A DNA stretch of 64,000 bases, taken from NCBI RefSeq assembly GCF_964340395.1, contig NC_135555.1, positions 14,811,246 to 14,875,245 of the forward strand. Direction: 5' to 3'. Origin of the DNA: Glandiceps talaboti. Lineage: Eukaryota > Hemichordata > Enteropneusta > Spengelidae. The notes below the pieces were generated by a model. The model was not told the DNA's origin and searched no databases. It saw only the letters and a list, made by a program, of their open reading frames with translations. Of the stretch, positions 36,601-48,107 are shown piece by piece. Numbering within the stretch: position 1 is the first letter of the stretch; each line of letters begins with the position of its first letter. A program made the translations under genes and the position numbers.

Positions 36601-38881
36601 GGACAGCTGTTACTGTGTAATGTTTACCTGGTTGGTTGTGTTAATATTTGCATTGACTAAATTGTATTTTTATGGGTTCATTTATGACATCACCTGTAGT
36701 ACAGCTTAATTCTATACATGTATAGCTAACTTCTATACATGTACATTTACGTAATAAGTTTTTAAGAAAGCTGGTTTAACAACAAGCATATTAAACATGA
36801 TGCACATGATTTGATTGGTTGAATAATGAAGTTATTTGCAACATGGTTAGCCCTCGCAATCTCTGTATTGTGGTTTAACGTGTCATTAACCCCGACAACA
36901 TTCCAATTTCTGTCGTAATTTACACTAGAGCATCATTCCAACATGTTCACAAGCAATGTTTATCACTTAAGTTTACTTCACTCTGGGGATCAAAAGTTTC
37001 TTCCTTTGATCATGGACTGTTTCCGCCAAGAAACAGAAGAAAATTTAGTCTAGTTCCTATACAATACGAGTTACTATTCGGATTACATCCACTCTCATGT
37101 AAAGTCAACGTCAAAATGTTTACCGTTAATCATACTAAACCCATGCTTGGCTACATGTAAGGATAAACGGTGCATGTCATTGGTAATTATCCATCAAAAA
37201 TTGACAGGCAGTTGTAATTTGTTACTTTCTTCAGATAATTGCTCATTAACTCCTTCAATACTGAAAACATTTCGGCCAAAATTATTTGAACAAAATTCTT
37301 GTTTTATGCAAGTTTTTGGCATATATCAACTTCATTTTAGACTGGAATTAAAGAAATGTTACTTCCTAATAAAGTAATATTATTGTAATTATGAAAATAT
37401 TCATATAAATTGGGTCCCCATATTCCTTAAAATTTGTCTCTAGTCATGAAAGGGTTAATAATAATATGCAATTAGTGCAGCTGTTTTGACTATCACAGGA
37501 ATTAAGCACCTCCAGTCTGAAACTAAAATCACGAGGGGATGTGATACACTGTAACTTCATCATGTTTATATGAATGCTGTCGGGGGTAGCACAGATTTCT
37601 GTGCTAGAGTAACGACTTTGACTAAACGAGAGAGTGGATGTAATCAAAACTCACATCGTATAGGAACTACATGTAGACTAGTAAAATTAGAAACTGACAC
37701 ATGTTGAATTGATATTCGTTTATTAAGATTAATCTTATGCGCAAAGGTCAATTCTGAATAGAAGAAAATATTGCAAGTGAATCGATATTGTTTGTTACAG
37801 CTTAAAGCTTGCATCTACATGTAACTTCTCTAACCATTGTAATTCAAGTCACTTTAATACTAAATATTTCTGAATCAGGGGATCTGCAATAGCATGTGTG
37901 ACCACTAATTGCAAATACCTTGGAATTATGCAAATTAAACAAAGTTCTTATTAATGTGTTGAACAGATGTGTATAATTGGTATTGATACATTTATGTGAA
38001 CGATGACAATTCTAACTTTACATAATTTTTCTTATCTAATTTGTCACAATAGGGAGACTACCTACAGATGTGAAGTACACTTTACAATGTATAAATTATC
38101 TGTTAGTTATTAAACTCTATCCATCATGCGTTGACAATATGCATGGAATTGACTGATACTGTGTGATATTTAGTTATGCAGCTGTAACAACCATTAGACT
38201 ACATTTATAATTTTTTCAACATACATGTACAATTAACCATGAGTGAAGGGTCAATTTTAGACTGACTGTAAATTAAAAATTTTTAAAGGTAGATCTTTTA
38301 TGACCACAAAATTTTGCTGTTTTACTGTTTATTCTCAAGACTTATCTTTATGACATGCTGAGCCTTATTTACTGCTTGTATGTACAAGAAGACTATTTTC
38401 ATGTTGTTTTTTTTCTCCAGCAGAAAAATGAAAGTTAATCATCAATGAGAATTTCCACGTATTGTATACTTTAATATGCAAATTCATGGTATATACTCTC
38501 TTTCTCTGCAACGCATGCCTAGGGGGAGGGTTTACTGAGTTCACTTGATGAGAAGATTGACTTTCTACTTACCAGCCACCATCTTTCAACATCGGTTTTC
38601 AGTATTTTATTCTGCCTTGTCCACACTGGAGAGATGCTTGCATCATACCTGTCATCAAACCATTCTGATAGACCTCGGGTCCACACTGCAGATTTGTTGC
38701 ACCCAACTTTAGTCCAAGTCTGTGTGGAACTCCTTATTTGGTCACTGACGTCTCCGTATTGTTGCTTTAAATGGACTTGTGGCATGAGAGTGTACACAGA
38801 AAACTTAAAGAAGAACGGTATCAATGTCAGAATGAGGCATGTTAACAGGCCAAAGACTAGAAGTCTTTTTGACACAAACAT
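27680..38881 (-). CDS. ST3GAL2: Beta-galactoside alpha-2,3-sialyltransferase, ST3Gal1/2 type, complete, 347 aa
   Basis: Six exons on the minus strand, all in phase: 38573-38881, 35379-35572, 32296-32475, 31389-31434, 30203-30322 and 27680-27874. I chose the ATG at 38881 because it has A at -3 and leaves a six-residue cytosolic tail before the membrane span LLVFGLLTCLILTLIPFFF. An in-frame ATG at 38929 has a poorer context. It is a type II Golgi protein that moves Neu5Ac from CMP-Neu5Ac to terminal galactose of Gal-beta-1,3-GalNAc. Visible: the stem ending KTDVERWWL, sialylmotif L (CLRCAVVGNSGNLR then VGSRTTHRFMYPES), sialylmotif S (YNPALMNHIHNFW, HGRYPSTGMLVL, CDQVNVFGYG), motif III DHYYN, and motif VS with H-x4-E (HDGEFE). 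Family length is 340-350 aa. The ST3GAL2 symbol leans on the neighbour FCSK; this may predate the ST3GAL1/2 split. Confidence 0.92.
28620..28810 (-). mobile_element. Dispersed repeat linked to microsatellite, copy 2
   Basis: Reverse-strand match to 780-970: TCAGCTAATACTTGCCACAT, ACCAGTAAACGTGTCTATCT, TCTAGAATACAGTAGGTAAG and TTCTATTCCACTC. Bordered on the far side by a CATA (ATGT) array. Lies in an intron of the sialyltransferase gene. Confidence 0.65.
28826..28975. repeat. (CATA)n microsatellite, interrupted
   Basis: Tetranucleotide array with several single-base changes, adjoining copy 2 of the dispersed repeat. Confidence 0.93.
29755..30013. mobile_element. Near-palindromic foldback element, family E
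   Basis: Left end CACTATACGAAAAGTCAAAT; the right end reads back as CACTATACGAAAAGTCATAT. ATT borders both sides. An inner pair (GTAGTACGAGACGAAGTACC with the opposite-sense GGTACTTCGTCTCATACTAC) extends the stem, so about half of the 259 bp can fold on itself. In the intron between sialyltransferase exons 5 and 6. Confidence 0.85.
30495..30841. mobile_element. MITE-like element, family D, copy 1, TTAA-flanked
   Basis: TTAAAGTGACCATATGGATG at the left end; the right end reads back as TTAAAGTGGCCATATAGATG. Both ends coincide with TTAA, as expected for piggyBac-type target duplication. No coding frame. The interior differs from copy 2 at 34683-35003. Confidence 0.75.
31665..31711. repeat. Poly-C run joined to poly-A run
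   Basis: About 19 C followed directly by about 28 A. Shorter C-run/A-run junctions occur near 7931 and 12809, and the complement near 45992. Intronic. Confidence 0.95.
31745..31812 (+). mobile_element. Fragment of dispersed repeat family L
   Basis: GCAAACAGGAAATTGAGAAT, ACAGCGCCCTCACTCAAATT and GGGGGTATCAT are matched at 36413-36475. Confidence 0.6.
32541..32888 (-). mobile_element. MITE-like element, family C, copy 2
   Basis: Left end TAAGGCAAGATCGCACAATG; the right end reads back with GATCACACAGTGTCACAT. The interior matches, on the opposite strand, the copy at 9044-9603 (ATGATGTAAAC, TCTCACATTAGAAGTAAATT, CAGTAGTAAATACA). Just upstream (gene sense) of sialyltransferase exon 3. Confidence 0.75.
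33002..33324. mobile_element. hAT-like MITE, family I
   Basis: Begins CAGGGTTCTCCACAATTTTG and ends GCAGAACACTG, i.e. short CAGNGTTCT-type inverted ends of the sort found on hAT non-autonomous elements. It carries GGGGTGGCCCCCAC and GGTGCACCCC near the right end. An 8-bp target duplication is not recognisable. A related start occurs at 48583. Confidence 0.55.
34683..35003. mobile_element. MITE-like element, family D, copy 2
   Basis: AGTAGCCATATGGATGAGAA, then TTTGGAATTTATTTT and ATTTATAGAA, are mirrored at the right end as AGTGGCCATATGAATGAGGA and the same following blocks, giving arms near 50 bp. The TTAA borders have decayed to TTGA and TTTA. Confidence 0.75.
36005..36478. mobile_element. 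Composite repeat with inverted arms, families L and M
   Basis: GCTGTCTTCTCAATTTCTTG at about 36197-36216 is inverted at about 36432-36452 (CAAGAAATTGAGAAGACAGC). The left portion (GCAATACAGAAAACATTATT, GCATACCTATATGCAAATTA) is related to 60486-60605, and the part at 36316-36400 to the reverse of 60770-60850. Lies in sialyltransferase intron 1, about 0.4-0.9 kb upstream (gene sense) of exon 2. Confidence 0.55.
37047..37681. mobile_element. MITE-like element, family G, copy 2
   Basis: Left arm AGTCTAGTTCCTATACAATA, then GATTACATCCACTCTCATGT and AAAGTCAACGT. The right arm reads back as GTAGTTCCTATACGATGTGA, GATTACATCCACTCTCTCGT and TAGTCAAAGTCG. In sialyltransferase intron 1. Confidence 0.75.
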
Positions 38882-39028
38882 AGTGAGTTTTGTCTGACGT
38901 GGTAATCCGATAACATCTACAATGTACATGTACGACAGTTAACAATCATGAAGTATTTCACAGTGGTCGAGTTAACTGCCTTTCCATTCACTGAGGGTAA
39001 ACTGAACAGTGCTGCCTTCACATGTTAC

Positions 39029-39094
39029 ATCCATAAATAGCTCCACCTACGAGTCTGTCATATCCATCAATAGCTCCGCCTACAAATCCAACAT
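39029..39094. repeat. Two tandem 33-bp units just upstream of the ST3Gal start
   Basis: ATCCATAAATAGCTCCACCT and ATCCATCAATAGCTCCGCCT head two adjacent units, about 150-210 bp upstream of the start codon in gene sense. Likely 5' UTR or promoter. Confidence 0.7.
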
Positions 39095-39957
39095 ATCAAC
39101 ACACCAGCAAAGCCCCCATATGTTTGCCTATCAATTGTTTCCTAAATGCACCCTTTTTTGTTTGACGACGGACTTAAAATGACCACAGATTCAACAGATT
39201 TTTATGACATCAATTAGAAAATCTCAAAGGCAATGACAAAAACATGTCATATGAATAAAAAATTAAGATAAAACTAAACCAACACTCAAAATATCATTGT
39301 ATGAAAATTGAAATCCATATTTAGGAAAAAACAACTTTCATGTCAGTATCGCACACAAAATAAAAGGTAAACAGTAATCAACAAATTTGATGAAATATTA
39401 ATATATTATTGCAAAATGGTACTACAATTTTTTAAAAATTATTTTTGAAATATTAGTCAAGTGATTTCGATGGAAACATTATCTTGTATACAATTTAGTA
39501 AGTAATAACTTGAGTAGCAAATACTTTCAAAAATGCTATGAATATGATGTCAAGAGTGTAAATAATGAAGATATTGGCAAAAAATTAACATGCAGGTAGA
39601 TACAGGTTGTTTTCACAACAAAAATGAATAACTTTTGGGTGAAAATTTTAAATGTAATTTTTTCAAATACAAAATCAAAAGTTCTTGACAGATATTTGAC
39701 AATTGTTAATGTGATGTTATCACTTATTAGGCAAACACTGAGGCAGTTTTGTTTCACTGAATGGTCATGTAGTTCTGGATGGATTGGCCTGCTAGACTAC
39801 AGAGGAGTTTTTTTATTGCAAGGGGTCTTCCAAATCTAGCCTACTGTCCCTCACGTAAGAAGAGCTGCACCTGTAACAAAAAAAATAAAAAAATATTAGA
39901 AAAGATGAAGAATAGACAAAATAATGAAAGTATTTTTATTTTTCATGATTTTAGCTA

Positions 39958-40067
39958 TGTCTGTCTGTCTGTCTATCTATCTACCTGTCTATCTATTAAT
40001 CACACAATCTTTCAATCAATCTACCTACAAAATGTATCTATCATCTATCTATTCATCTATCTACATG

Positions 40068-40145
<78 letters not shown>

Positions 40146-40345
40146 CATGTATGTATGTATGTATGTATGTATGTATGTATGTATGTATGTATGTATGTAC
40201 AATGTATGTATGTATGTATGTATGTATGTATGTATGTATGTATGTATGTATGTACCTATCTATTCATTAAATCTATCCATCTACTTACCTACCTACTCAT
40301 CCACCCACCCGCCCACCGGCCCACCCACCTACCTACCTACCTATT
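39958..40345. repeat. Compound microsatellite: TCTG, TATC, ATGT, then CCTA/CCCA units
   Basis: Starts with CTGT/CTAT units, a clean TATC array at 40070-40144, two ATGT arrays at 40148-40252, then degenerate CTAC and CCAC units. All long frames over it (Tyr-Leu-Ser-Ile, Tyr-Val-Cys-Met) are artefacts. Confidence 0.96.
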
Positions 40346-40722
40346 CTCTACCTATTTATGTTGTATTTGTATATATTGGTCAATCTTTTATCAGCATTCA
40401 ACAAATTCATAATTTGTTGACAAATAAGTAAATGAATGAATAAATAATCAAATACATAGCTTTAAAAATAACTAAAAAATAAATAAATGGCATTTACATT
40501 TGTACCTGTTTCATGACTGTTTAAATACACACTGACACCAAGCCAGTGTACAGAATACCATCAACAATCACTAGAGGTTAATAACATCAAATAATCAGAA
40601 CTACTGCTTCATGTCATGGTTTGGTGTGTTTTTCAAAGGGCAAATATTGACCAAAATAGCTAAAAAAAGCAAATATTTATCAACAATGCCAGTGTATTTG
40701 TATTTTAATTTGGGGACAAAAT

Positions 40723-41186
40723 AAGGCCAGATTAAAAAAATTATGTGTTTCTGATAACCTGACCCACCCAAGTTTAAGTCCGCCAACCCTAAACATTTTT
40801 TGCATATAGAAAACTAAAATGGTAACAATTTACTTCACCAGTATTTCCTTGAAAACCTTCATGCTTTTGCCTCATCTGAGGTCCCTTTTAATAAAATCAT
40901 ATTCCAGAGAGAAACCAGGTCTTTTTAGACTCTATAACAGTACAGAGTGACAGTCTGCACAACATGTTCGTCTACTTAACTTATAATTGTCGTCATTTAC
41001 ATCTTTTACAACTCATCAAACTCTCATGGAAGTATTGTGACCAACAAGTATCTTATCTTGGGCTTGCAGTAACTGTTAAAAATTTAAGGTAAAATAAAAT
41101 GAAATTCTGACCTACCCACCCTATTTTCTGAAGTCGTGTTTTGGAAACAAACATGTTTTTTTTTTTTTTTTTTTTTAATTTTGCCT
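40723..41186 (+). mobile_element. MITE-like element, family B, copy 2 (complete)
   Basis: Left end AAGGCCAGATTAAAAAAATT, then ATGTGTTTCTGATAACCTGA; the right end reads back as TTAGGCAAAATTAAAAAAAA and TGTTTCCAAAAC. The interior matches 19669-20060. The termini resemble family A, although the cores differ. Confidence 0.8.
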
Positions 41187-44100
41187 AATATATACATTTC
41201 TTCATATTTTTCTGAATTTAGAAATAATTATCATTGGAAGTTGGTATTTTAAAAGAATTTATTCAACTTGTAGTTACATTGTAAATGTCAAATAACAGCA
41301 ATAGTTTCTTGAAATAAAATATTGCAATACAACAATGTCAGCTGGTACAAAATATAATGTGAATTTTGAAATAAGTGTGTTTTTCACAGTGCAAATACTT
41401 ATAACCGACAGATGGCCTCACTGTTCAGTCCAATTTGACTCCTGGTGATATTCTTTACGTGCATTATTTAACCAGCTTTTAAACGAACATTTAGTATTGT
41501 TCATTGACAGCAAAATTCAATAGATATTTCCTTGTTTTCAAACCTGGGTAATAACTAACACCCTGCCCACACTCCACAATTTTTTTAATAGCAGTCTGCA
41601 TTATATCATTTCACTAAATCCCGACTAAATAGCTTGGCAAACAGCCATTCAAATAGCGATCTATTATTAGTTGACAAGTTTGTACCTGAATCACTGTACA
41701 TGTACATATGCAACTGTTAAAACTGTACTGGCTACACATAAAACTGAGACATTTTTTTGAAACAATTTTTTTTTCTTGGTAAAACTGTATAATGACTTAC
41801 ATGTATTCATGATATCATAAACCCTGCACAGTCTAGTCACAATTATTTGTGTAATCTATACACACAGTATGATACTACAAAATATATCCACTGGCATTCA
41901 AATCAATTTTGGGGTCCACACCCAAAAATCAGCACCTCAATGAATCACAGTTTCAATATATACAAATGTACATTTAGTAATACTCATAGATAAAATAGAC
42001 CTCTAATTTTTATAAAATGTACAGTTTCTGGTTATTGGTATTTTAACAATTTTCAGTGACTACATATTGTTGGTTGTCTGATTGAAAAAAAACATAACAC
42101 CTCAGTTACAGCTAGTGAAGCTACAATATCAAGGAAGTTTTACATTTGGTACATCATACATGTACATGTACTGTCAGATCTCCATAGTGATCAATCAAGC
42201 TAATTACAATGGTTGATACAAACCAACATTGGAAAACCTGTAATGATTTTGAGAAATTTGTAATGCTGAAAATGATAAAAAAAACCAGAAAAATTACAGC
42301 TATTTTAATGGTACCATAATACTGCCATTTTGTCATTTTTAGTCAATACACATGTACATCATGTACATGTATGATTGGAACAATTCCTCAGTGTCATAAC
42401 TTATCAGAAACAGGTCTCCCCTTAACAACATAACTGACCACGCAGCACTTACAATGTAGTTAACATGTCTGCAGTCATATGAGACAATTGCAAACAAGGC
42501 TTCATAGAAGAAACGTTCCCCCTTCACCCCTCAAATACATTACTTCTACGCGATTGAATGGAGACATGATTTGAAAAAAATTGGTGGCAACAAATAAATA
42601 CTACAAAGTGTCTATGATAATGTAGGAACATGCTGAATTTTGGAGATTGAACCTGAAGATCCAGGTCAAGGCCAAAGGCTAATGTCTCAATAGAAAGTTT
42701 AAACTTTAGACACTTGAATGGAGTCTCTATGTATTGCAATTCTTGAGCTATGAAGTAAATATTGACTTTAAGCTACAAATATGGCCACCATTCGGACAAA
42801 TATCCATACATCAAAAAACAAAGTGACATCCATATGTCCCATATGATATTTCACCTTTGTGCCAGGTTGGAATGAAATCAGATATTGCATGTCTGAGAAA
42901 TGACATATTACGGACACATGGATGGATGGGTGGACAGAACCAATTGTAGTAGTCCCCTTCGGCTGACTATAATTCCATTTTTGTAAATATCGATATCCAG
43001 CTGTGTATAGAACTTTTGTAAAGGGAAATACCCCTACTTCTGATACTTACAATGTCATAATGACATGATTGTCTGCTGCCATGGTGATAACCTTTAAATT
43101 GTGCACCTCATGTCCCCTATTTCCACAGGTCACATCACACAAGGCTCTCAAGTGGTATACACCTATATTAATACCCTTAACCTTTCGCATGTTTGCATAC
43201 TACTTACTAAACTATGCCTTTCATCTTTTGAATTCTCTAACAAAACATATGATTACGTTCTAGTATATATATCCTGAGGACGCGGGTGAGGCAGCAAGTA
43301 TTTTCTTTTGACTTTTGTTCTGAAAATGTTTTTTTTTACAGTATGTTTTCAGGGCAAGTTATTACCTGTAGTTCACCAGGTCGAGGGAGAAGTTTTATAT
43401 ATATAAATGTTAAGCTGTGAATCTTTAGGTGTATTTACGTCAGTGCTTTCCTTCTTCTATGCTTTACGAGGAACAAGAAGTCACGAAATGAAAGTAAACC
43501 CCAAACTGTTAAAAAACGAAGCATTGCACTTATTACGGTTAGATTTTTCGTTATATCGGAATAGTTTTAGATTGAAATTTCCCTAAGCAACAATTTACTA
43601 TTTAGTGAAAAGAAAATATATTTAAATATGAGAATTGTACTTACAAAATAGTACATTTTGTGCATGGAGACTTTCATTTTGTATGCTACCAAAATAAGTT
43701 GTAGTGATATCTGTGTCGAGTGTAATAAAAAAGTCTGTAATATCAAAGGATGACTTTCTTTGAAACCTTCCGGATAAATATAAGAAAATTCTAATTAATA
43801 TCAAAATAATTTTGTTCTACTCATACTTCTTGTACAAATATACATTTTGTTCATTTTTTTGTTTGAGTCTGGTTTGTTTAGTGTTGGTGTGCAAAGTGTT
43901 TTTATTAAAATTTTTTTTTTTTTTCATTTTCAAATTCAGTTCTGCTGTATGAATCTCTAGCTCTACAGCAAAGGATGTGGCTATATCAAGGATGAAATAA
44001 AGGAAATTACTGCGTTATTAATTTTCTTGTTATATATAATGTATATGCCTGGATGGATGTTAGTTGCTGACAAAATAAACAGATGACTGAAGATGTATGT

Positions 44101-45497
44101 AGTTCATGGTTCTAATGACTGCATGATCATTGTGTTCAGTTGACAAGTGTGACGTGATGGATGACACTGGTTATATATACACTGCATAATTTATAAGTCA
44201 CAGAAAAATATGTCAAAACTGATCCTAAATCGACACATAAAACACAGGCTTTTCTTAGGGGAATTTTCAGCTGAGTGAGTTGCGGACTCAGGAGGGTCTA
44301 TGGTTGATGAGCAGTCCGCTATGAAAAGAAGGAAAAGTGCAGTGAAATGGAAAATCAAGTTCATTGAACCACATGTATAAGGTGAAAAAAATAGAACATG
44401 GTTGAGTTTTCAGAAGTTTACAAAGTCTAAAGCATGCATTTGTTAGACTGAAAGCCTCCTAATTACACCCATACAAAATGTTTCAATCCCCGAGGTCACT
44501 GCCCTTTTTATCACTACTTGTTTCATCAATAGCATTGATTTTACTTAGAACATCTAACAACTGAATATACATACATTACTTAACTGACAATAAAGTACTT
44601 TGAAATGCTGGACTCGTCATGTCAGAATTACCAGCAGTAGTACTGTACAAGTAACAAACTGTTGAACTGTGTTGGAGAGGCAACCAATATTATTATCCAC
44701 TAGTATATTGAAAGTGCATATCTAGAGATCTGATTGGTCAAGACACATTAAATACAATCTATCTTTGTTAAAAGTAACACAGTTAGTATGCTTGCACTAA
44801 TTGTGCGTATATATACAGTATATGATGTATGTCTATGTTACCAATGGTCAAACCCTGAATGAATTTTCATCCCAAGGAAAAGGTTTATCGCTAAATATAC
44901 ATGTACATATGAAGTCTAAACACACATTTCATTGTAGAACATCATAAAAAGTAAATCAACTATACAATTATTAAACTCGTTAATGTCAAAGCAGTTTTGT
45001 TGTTTGATTTATTGACATGTAAAGAAAAAACAACTTAAAAAGAGAGCAGGTTGACAACACTAAATGTTGAATGTTGTGGAAAGTTTCTCTTTAAATTTAA
45101 TCACCACCTAATGGAGAAGTAATTGACAACTTAAACAAGTTTAATTACCATTAAATGGAGAAATGCACATCTTTAAAATGTCCTGAGGCAACTCCACAAT
45201 CTCAGACTTCTCTAAATACGTTATGAAGATTGAGAAACACAAAAAGTTTTACTTTATGTATTTGGCCCTAGCTTTCAAATAAATGTATTTTACACGTGTG
45301 TTCTCTGTATGTACCTAAACTCTTAAAAAATATTTCATGAAAAACATTATTTTACTTATATACTTATAACATTGGCCTATTTCATTGAAGTGTTCTTTAA
45401 TATATTTTATTTTATTACACTTATGTACTCAAATAGAATTGTCAAATTTCTATATGGTTTTAATAGAGTTTAATGTCTAACCTAAAAAAGAGATTAA

Positions 45498-45689
45498 ATG
45501 CAGTTTGGGACGGAGGCTCAGTCTGGATTAGGAGTAAAAACAGTTGTCTGGCGCAGAGCTACGTGTATAGAAAAAATTGTTCCAGAACAATTGATGATTA
45601 ATCCTATGTACAATGTAGACTTAGTCACTGAATTCCTCAGAAGAGATTATGCTGTCAAGAGGTATTTGAGACAAACAAACAGATTATAA
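45498..45689 (+). CDS. Small unrecognised ORF, 63 aa, possibly a terminal exon
   Basis: ATG-initiated frame with an amino-acid mix unlike the surrounding low-complexity shadows: FGTEAQSGLGVKTVVWRRAT, then VPEQLMINPMYN, and basic RRDYAVKRYLRQTNRL before the stop. An in-frame stop directly precedes the ATG. A weak acceptor (ATGCAG) lies just inside it, so the stretch could be a last exon of an unseen plus-strand gene or a relic of a retrocopied gene. No homologue recognised. Confidence 0.25.
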   Translation: MQFGTEAQSGLGVKTVVWRRATCIEKIVPEQLMINPMYNVDLVTEFLRRDYAVKRYLRQTNRL

Positions 45690-47743
45690 GGTCATGACCC
45701 AAGTCTTTCTAAGGCGGTTGTGAAGTACAAAATTTAATGTGTGCTGTAAAATTGTGTCTACAGTCGTTTTTTTGCTAAAGTTGGGGAACACCGGTAACAG
45801 AAAGGAAGAAGGAAGTAAAATAGCCAGTGTTTTATACCCATAGAGTCTATAGTAATTTTATATGGGAACCCTGGTAAAATGACATGGGAATCAGGTAGAT
45901 TTTTTACCTATTTACCACCCTCAGCAAACGTACGAGTGTATCAAAACTAAAATAGTAAAGGCGTAGAAATTACAATGTAATAGGATGATTTTTTTTTTTT
46001 TTTTTGGGGGGGGGCAATTAATAGCAGTTATGATTTGGTAGACAATGGACCACATTTTAGACAAGAAAAATCGAAAATAATGTAGAGTGGACCCTGTTTT
46101 ATAAATGAAGTTCAGCTCAAAAAAAACCCCAAAAAACCCAAAAAACAAACCAGACCACATTCAGACCAAAGAGGTAGAAAACACACCCAAAACCACAGTG
46201 AAATATGTAGGAGAGTAGAGACCCCCTGACTTTGATGAACACCAGCATTATGGACATGTGCACACATAAATTGTACATGTTTGACCTATTTTGACACAAA
46301 GTAGCTGAAATAATATGTGTGTTTGTTTAAACTTCTTCACATTTGGAATAAGTAAATGAATGGGACAACTGGACTACCAGCAAGTATTTTCAAGGCCAAT
46401 CTCAATATGCCTTTAAAAATGAACATGGCTGTCTCTATGAATGGCTTTTTTTTTTTGCAAAGGTTTTACTTCTAGTACCATGGTAACAGAAGGTGGATAT
46501 CACACGCCGCCGTTAAAACTGACTGGAGAAAATTAATGGGGAATGTTCAAAATTCCATCAATGTGCATGTTGGTGGGGAACCTTGGTAAAATGACTATAT
46601 ATGAAACTCACAAGCACAATGTAGATTTTACCAGCTTTAAAGTCGACACATGCATATATACTCTTGACACATGAAACTTGGTGATCAGAAAGGATGTTCG
46701 TATCTGTGGATACCTTATCCCTATCTGAATTTAACTGGATATGTGCAAGAGCTTGTCATCTTAACTATAGTCTCACATCAAAAAATTTTACCAAAAAAGG
46801 TGGCAAAATGTATTAACCATACCTGTTGTTGCAATCCCCAGTATTCAAATATGTTCAGTGTATATTTACTCACATCCTCCAGTTTTATGACACATATCAT
46901 GAATCATAGCAGTCACACAGTAGCAACTACAGTGGCTGGTTCAAGTATGTACTATACAGGTCAACAGTATTGCTTTATTAAGTACCAGTACTACTACATA
47001 ACATTAATATATAGCACTGTCTCTATGCTAATATGGTACCACGTATAACAATACATGCATAATGTCTTTTTATATTCATATAATTTAAAATTGGTATTAT
47101 ATAATGTTATTACAATGTTTTTGTTAAAAGGTGGTAAGCAAGTAAATTCTTTACCAGAGTTGAACCCCACCAAAATTATGGTACAGTCATGTACTGGAAA
47201 CTATCATGCCAGTTTTACCTTTTTCCTCCCTTTCTTTTACTAGGGTTCTCCAACCACAGCAAAACAACTGTACTAAAAGTATTATTATCCATTTTTGTAA
47301 TTACATTACTTTTAAATGTATTACACAACCACACCTACATGTATAGCATCCTAATTGTACTGTTACTATGTTTCAAATTTTTTATTTTTTTTTCATTTGG
47401 TTGTGAAAGCTTGTTGGCACATGTATACTTTTTCAATATTTCACTTAAAACAAGTTACAGTATATACAATGTATGTTATTCTGTTCTATGATGTAATGCC
47501 TGTGGTATAATTGTAATATCCTTTTGGTGTATGCTAGTAGACTTTTTAAAATTGGCCTTGAAATAATTCTCCTAGCTTTGGGTTGTATAGTTGGTATATC
47601 TTTTTGTTTTCGTAGTTGGCACAATTCATTCATCCTTCACAATTCCACTGGTAACATGAATATCATTATTGTATCAAATGTCTACAATAGATATACATAG
47701 TACCTTTCATGATCACAAGGGCCGACACCAATTATAAGCCACT

Positions 47744-48107
47744 AAAGGCCTAAAAAAATAATTGTTTGGTTCCGGTTACCCGACCCCACCTAGTTTTTCA
47801 CTGCCAACCCTAAACTTTTTTTAAAACTGTTTTTGAGAAAAAAATAATAAAATCGAAAAATTGGGAAGTCTCACAAGAAATAGTGGATGTAGAAACTGAC
47901 ATCAACAATATAAAACTGTTCTTCCAATCTGTAATGACTGTACATCTGATAGGAAGAAATACTAGTACATAACACAGACTATTTGGAAAACAATGGAAAA
48001 CCTGAACTAGACACTCACACATGAAAACAAAAAATCTACCTACATGTATCCCACCTATTCTAAAATTGAGCCTAGTCAGATCCACACAATTGTTTTTATT
48101 AGGCCTA
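47744..48107 (-). mobile_element. MITE-like element, family A, complete copy on minus strand
   Basis: AAAGGCCTAAAAAAATAATT at one end, and TTAGGCCTAATAAAAACAAT read back from the other. The interior is the reverse complement of 27272-27648, including CTAGTTCAGGTTTTCCATTG and GATGTACAG-CATTACAGAT. 364 bp. Confidence 0.88.

Noticed and set aside
46671-47048. 125-codon plus-strand frame
   Set aside because: No recognisable domain, and composition typical of AT-rich non-coding sequence; no supporting splice or promoter signals.
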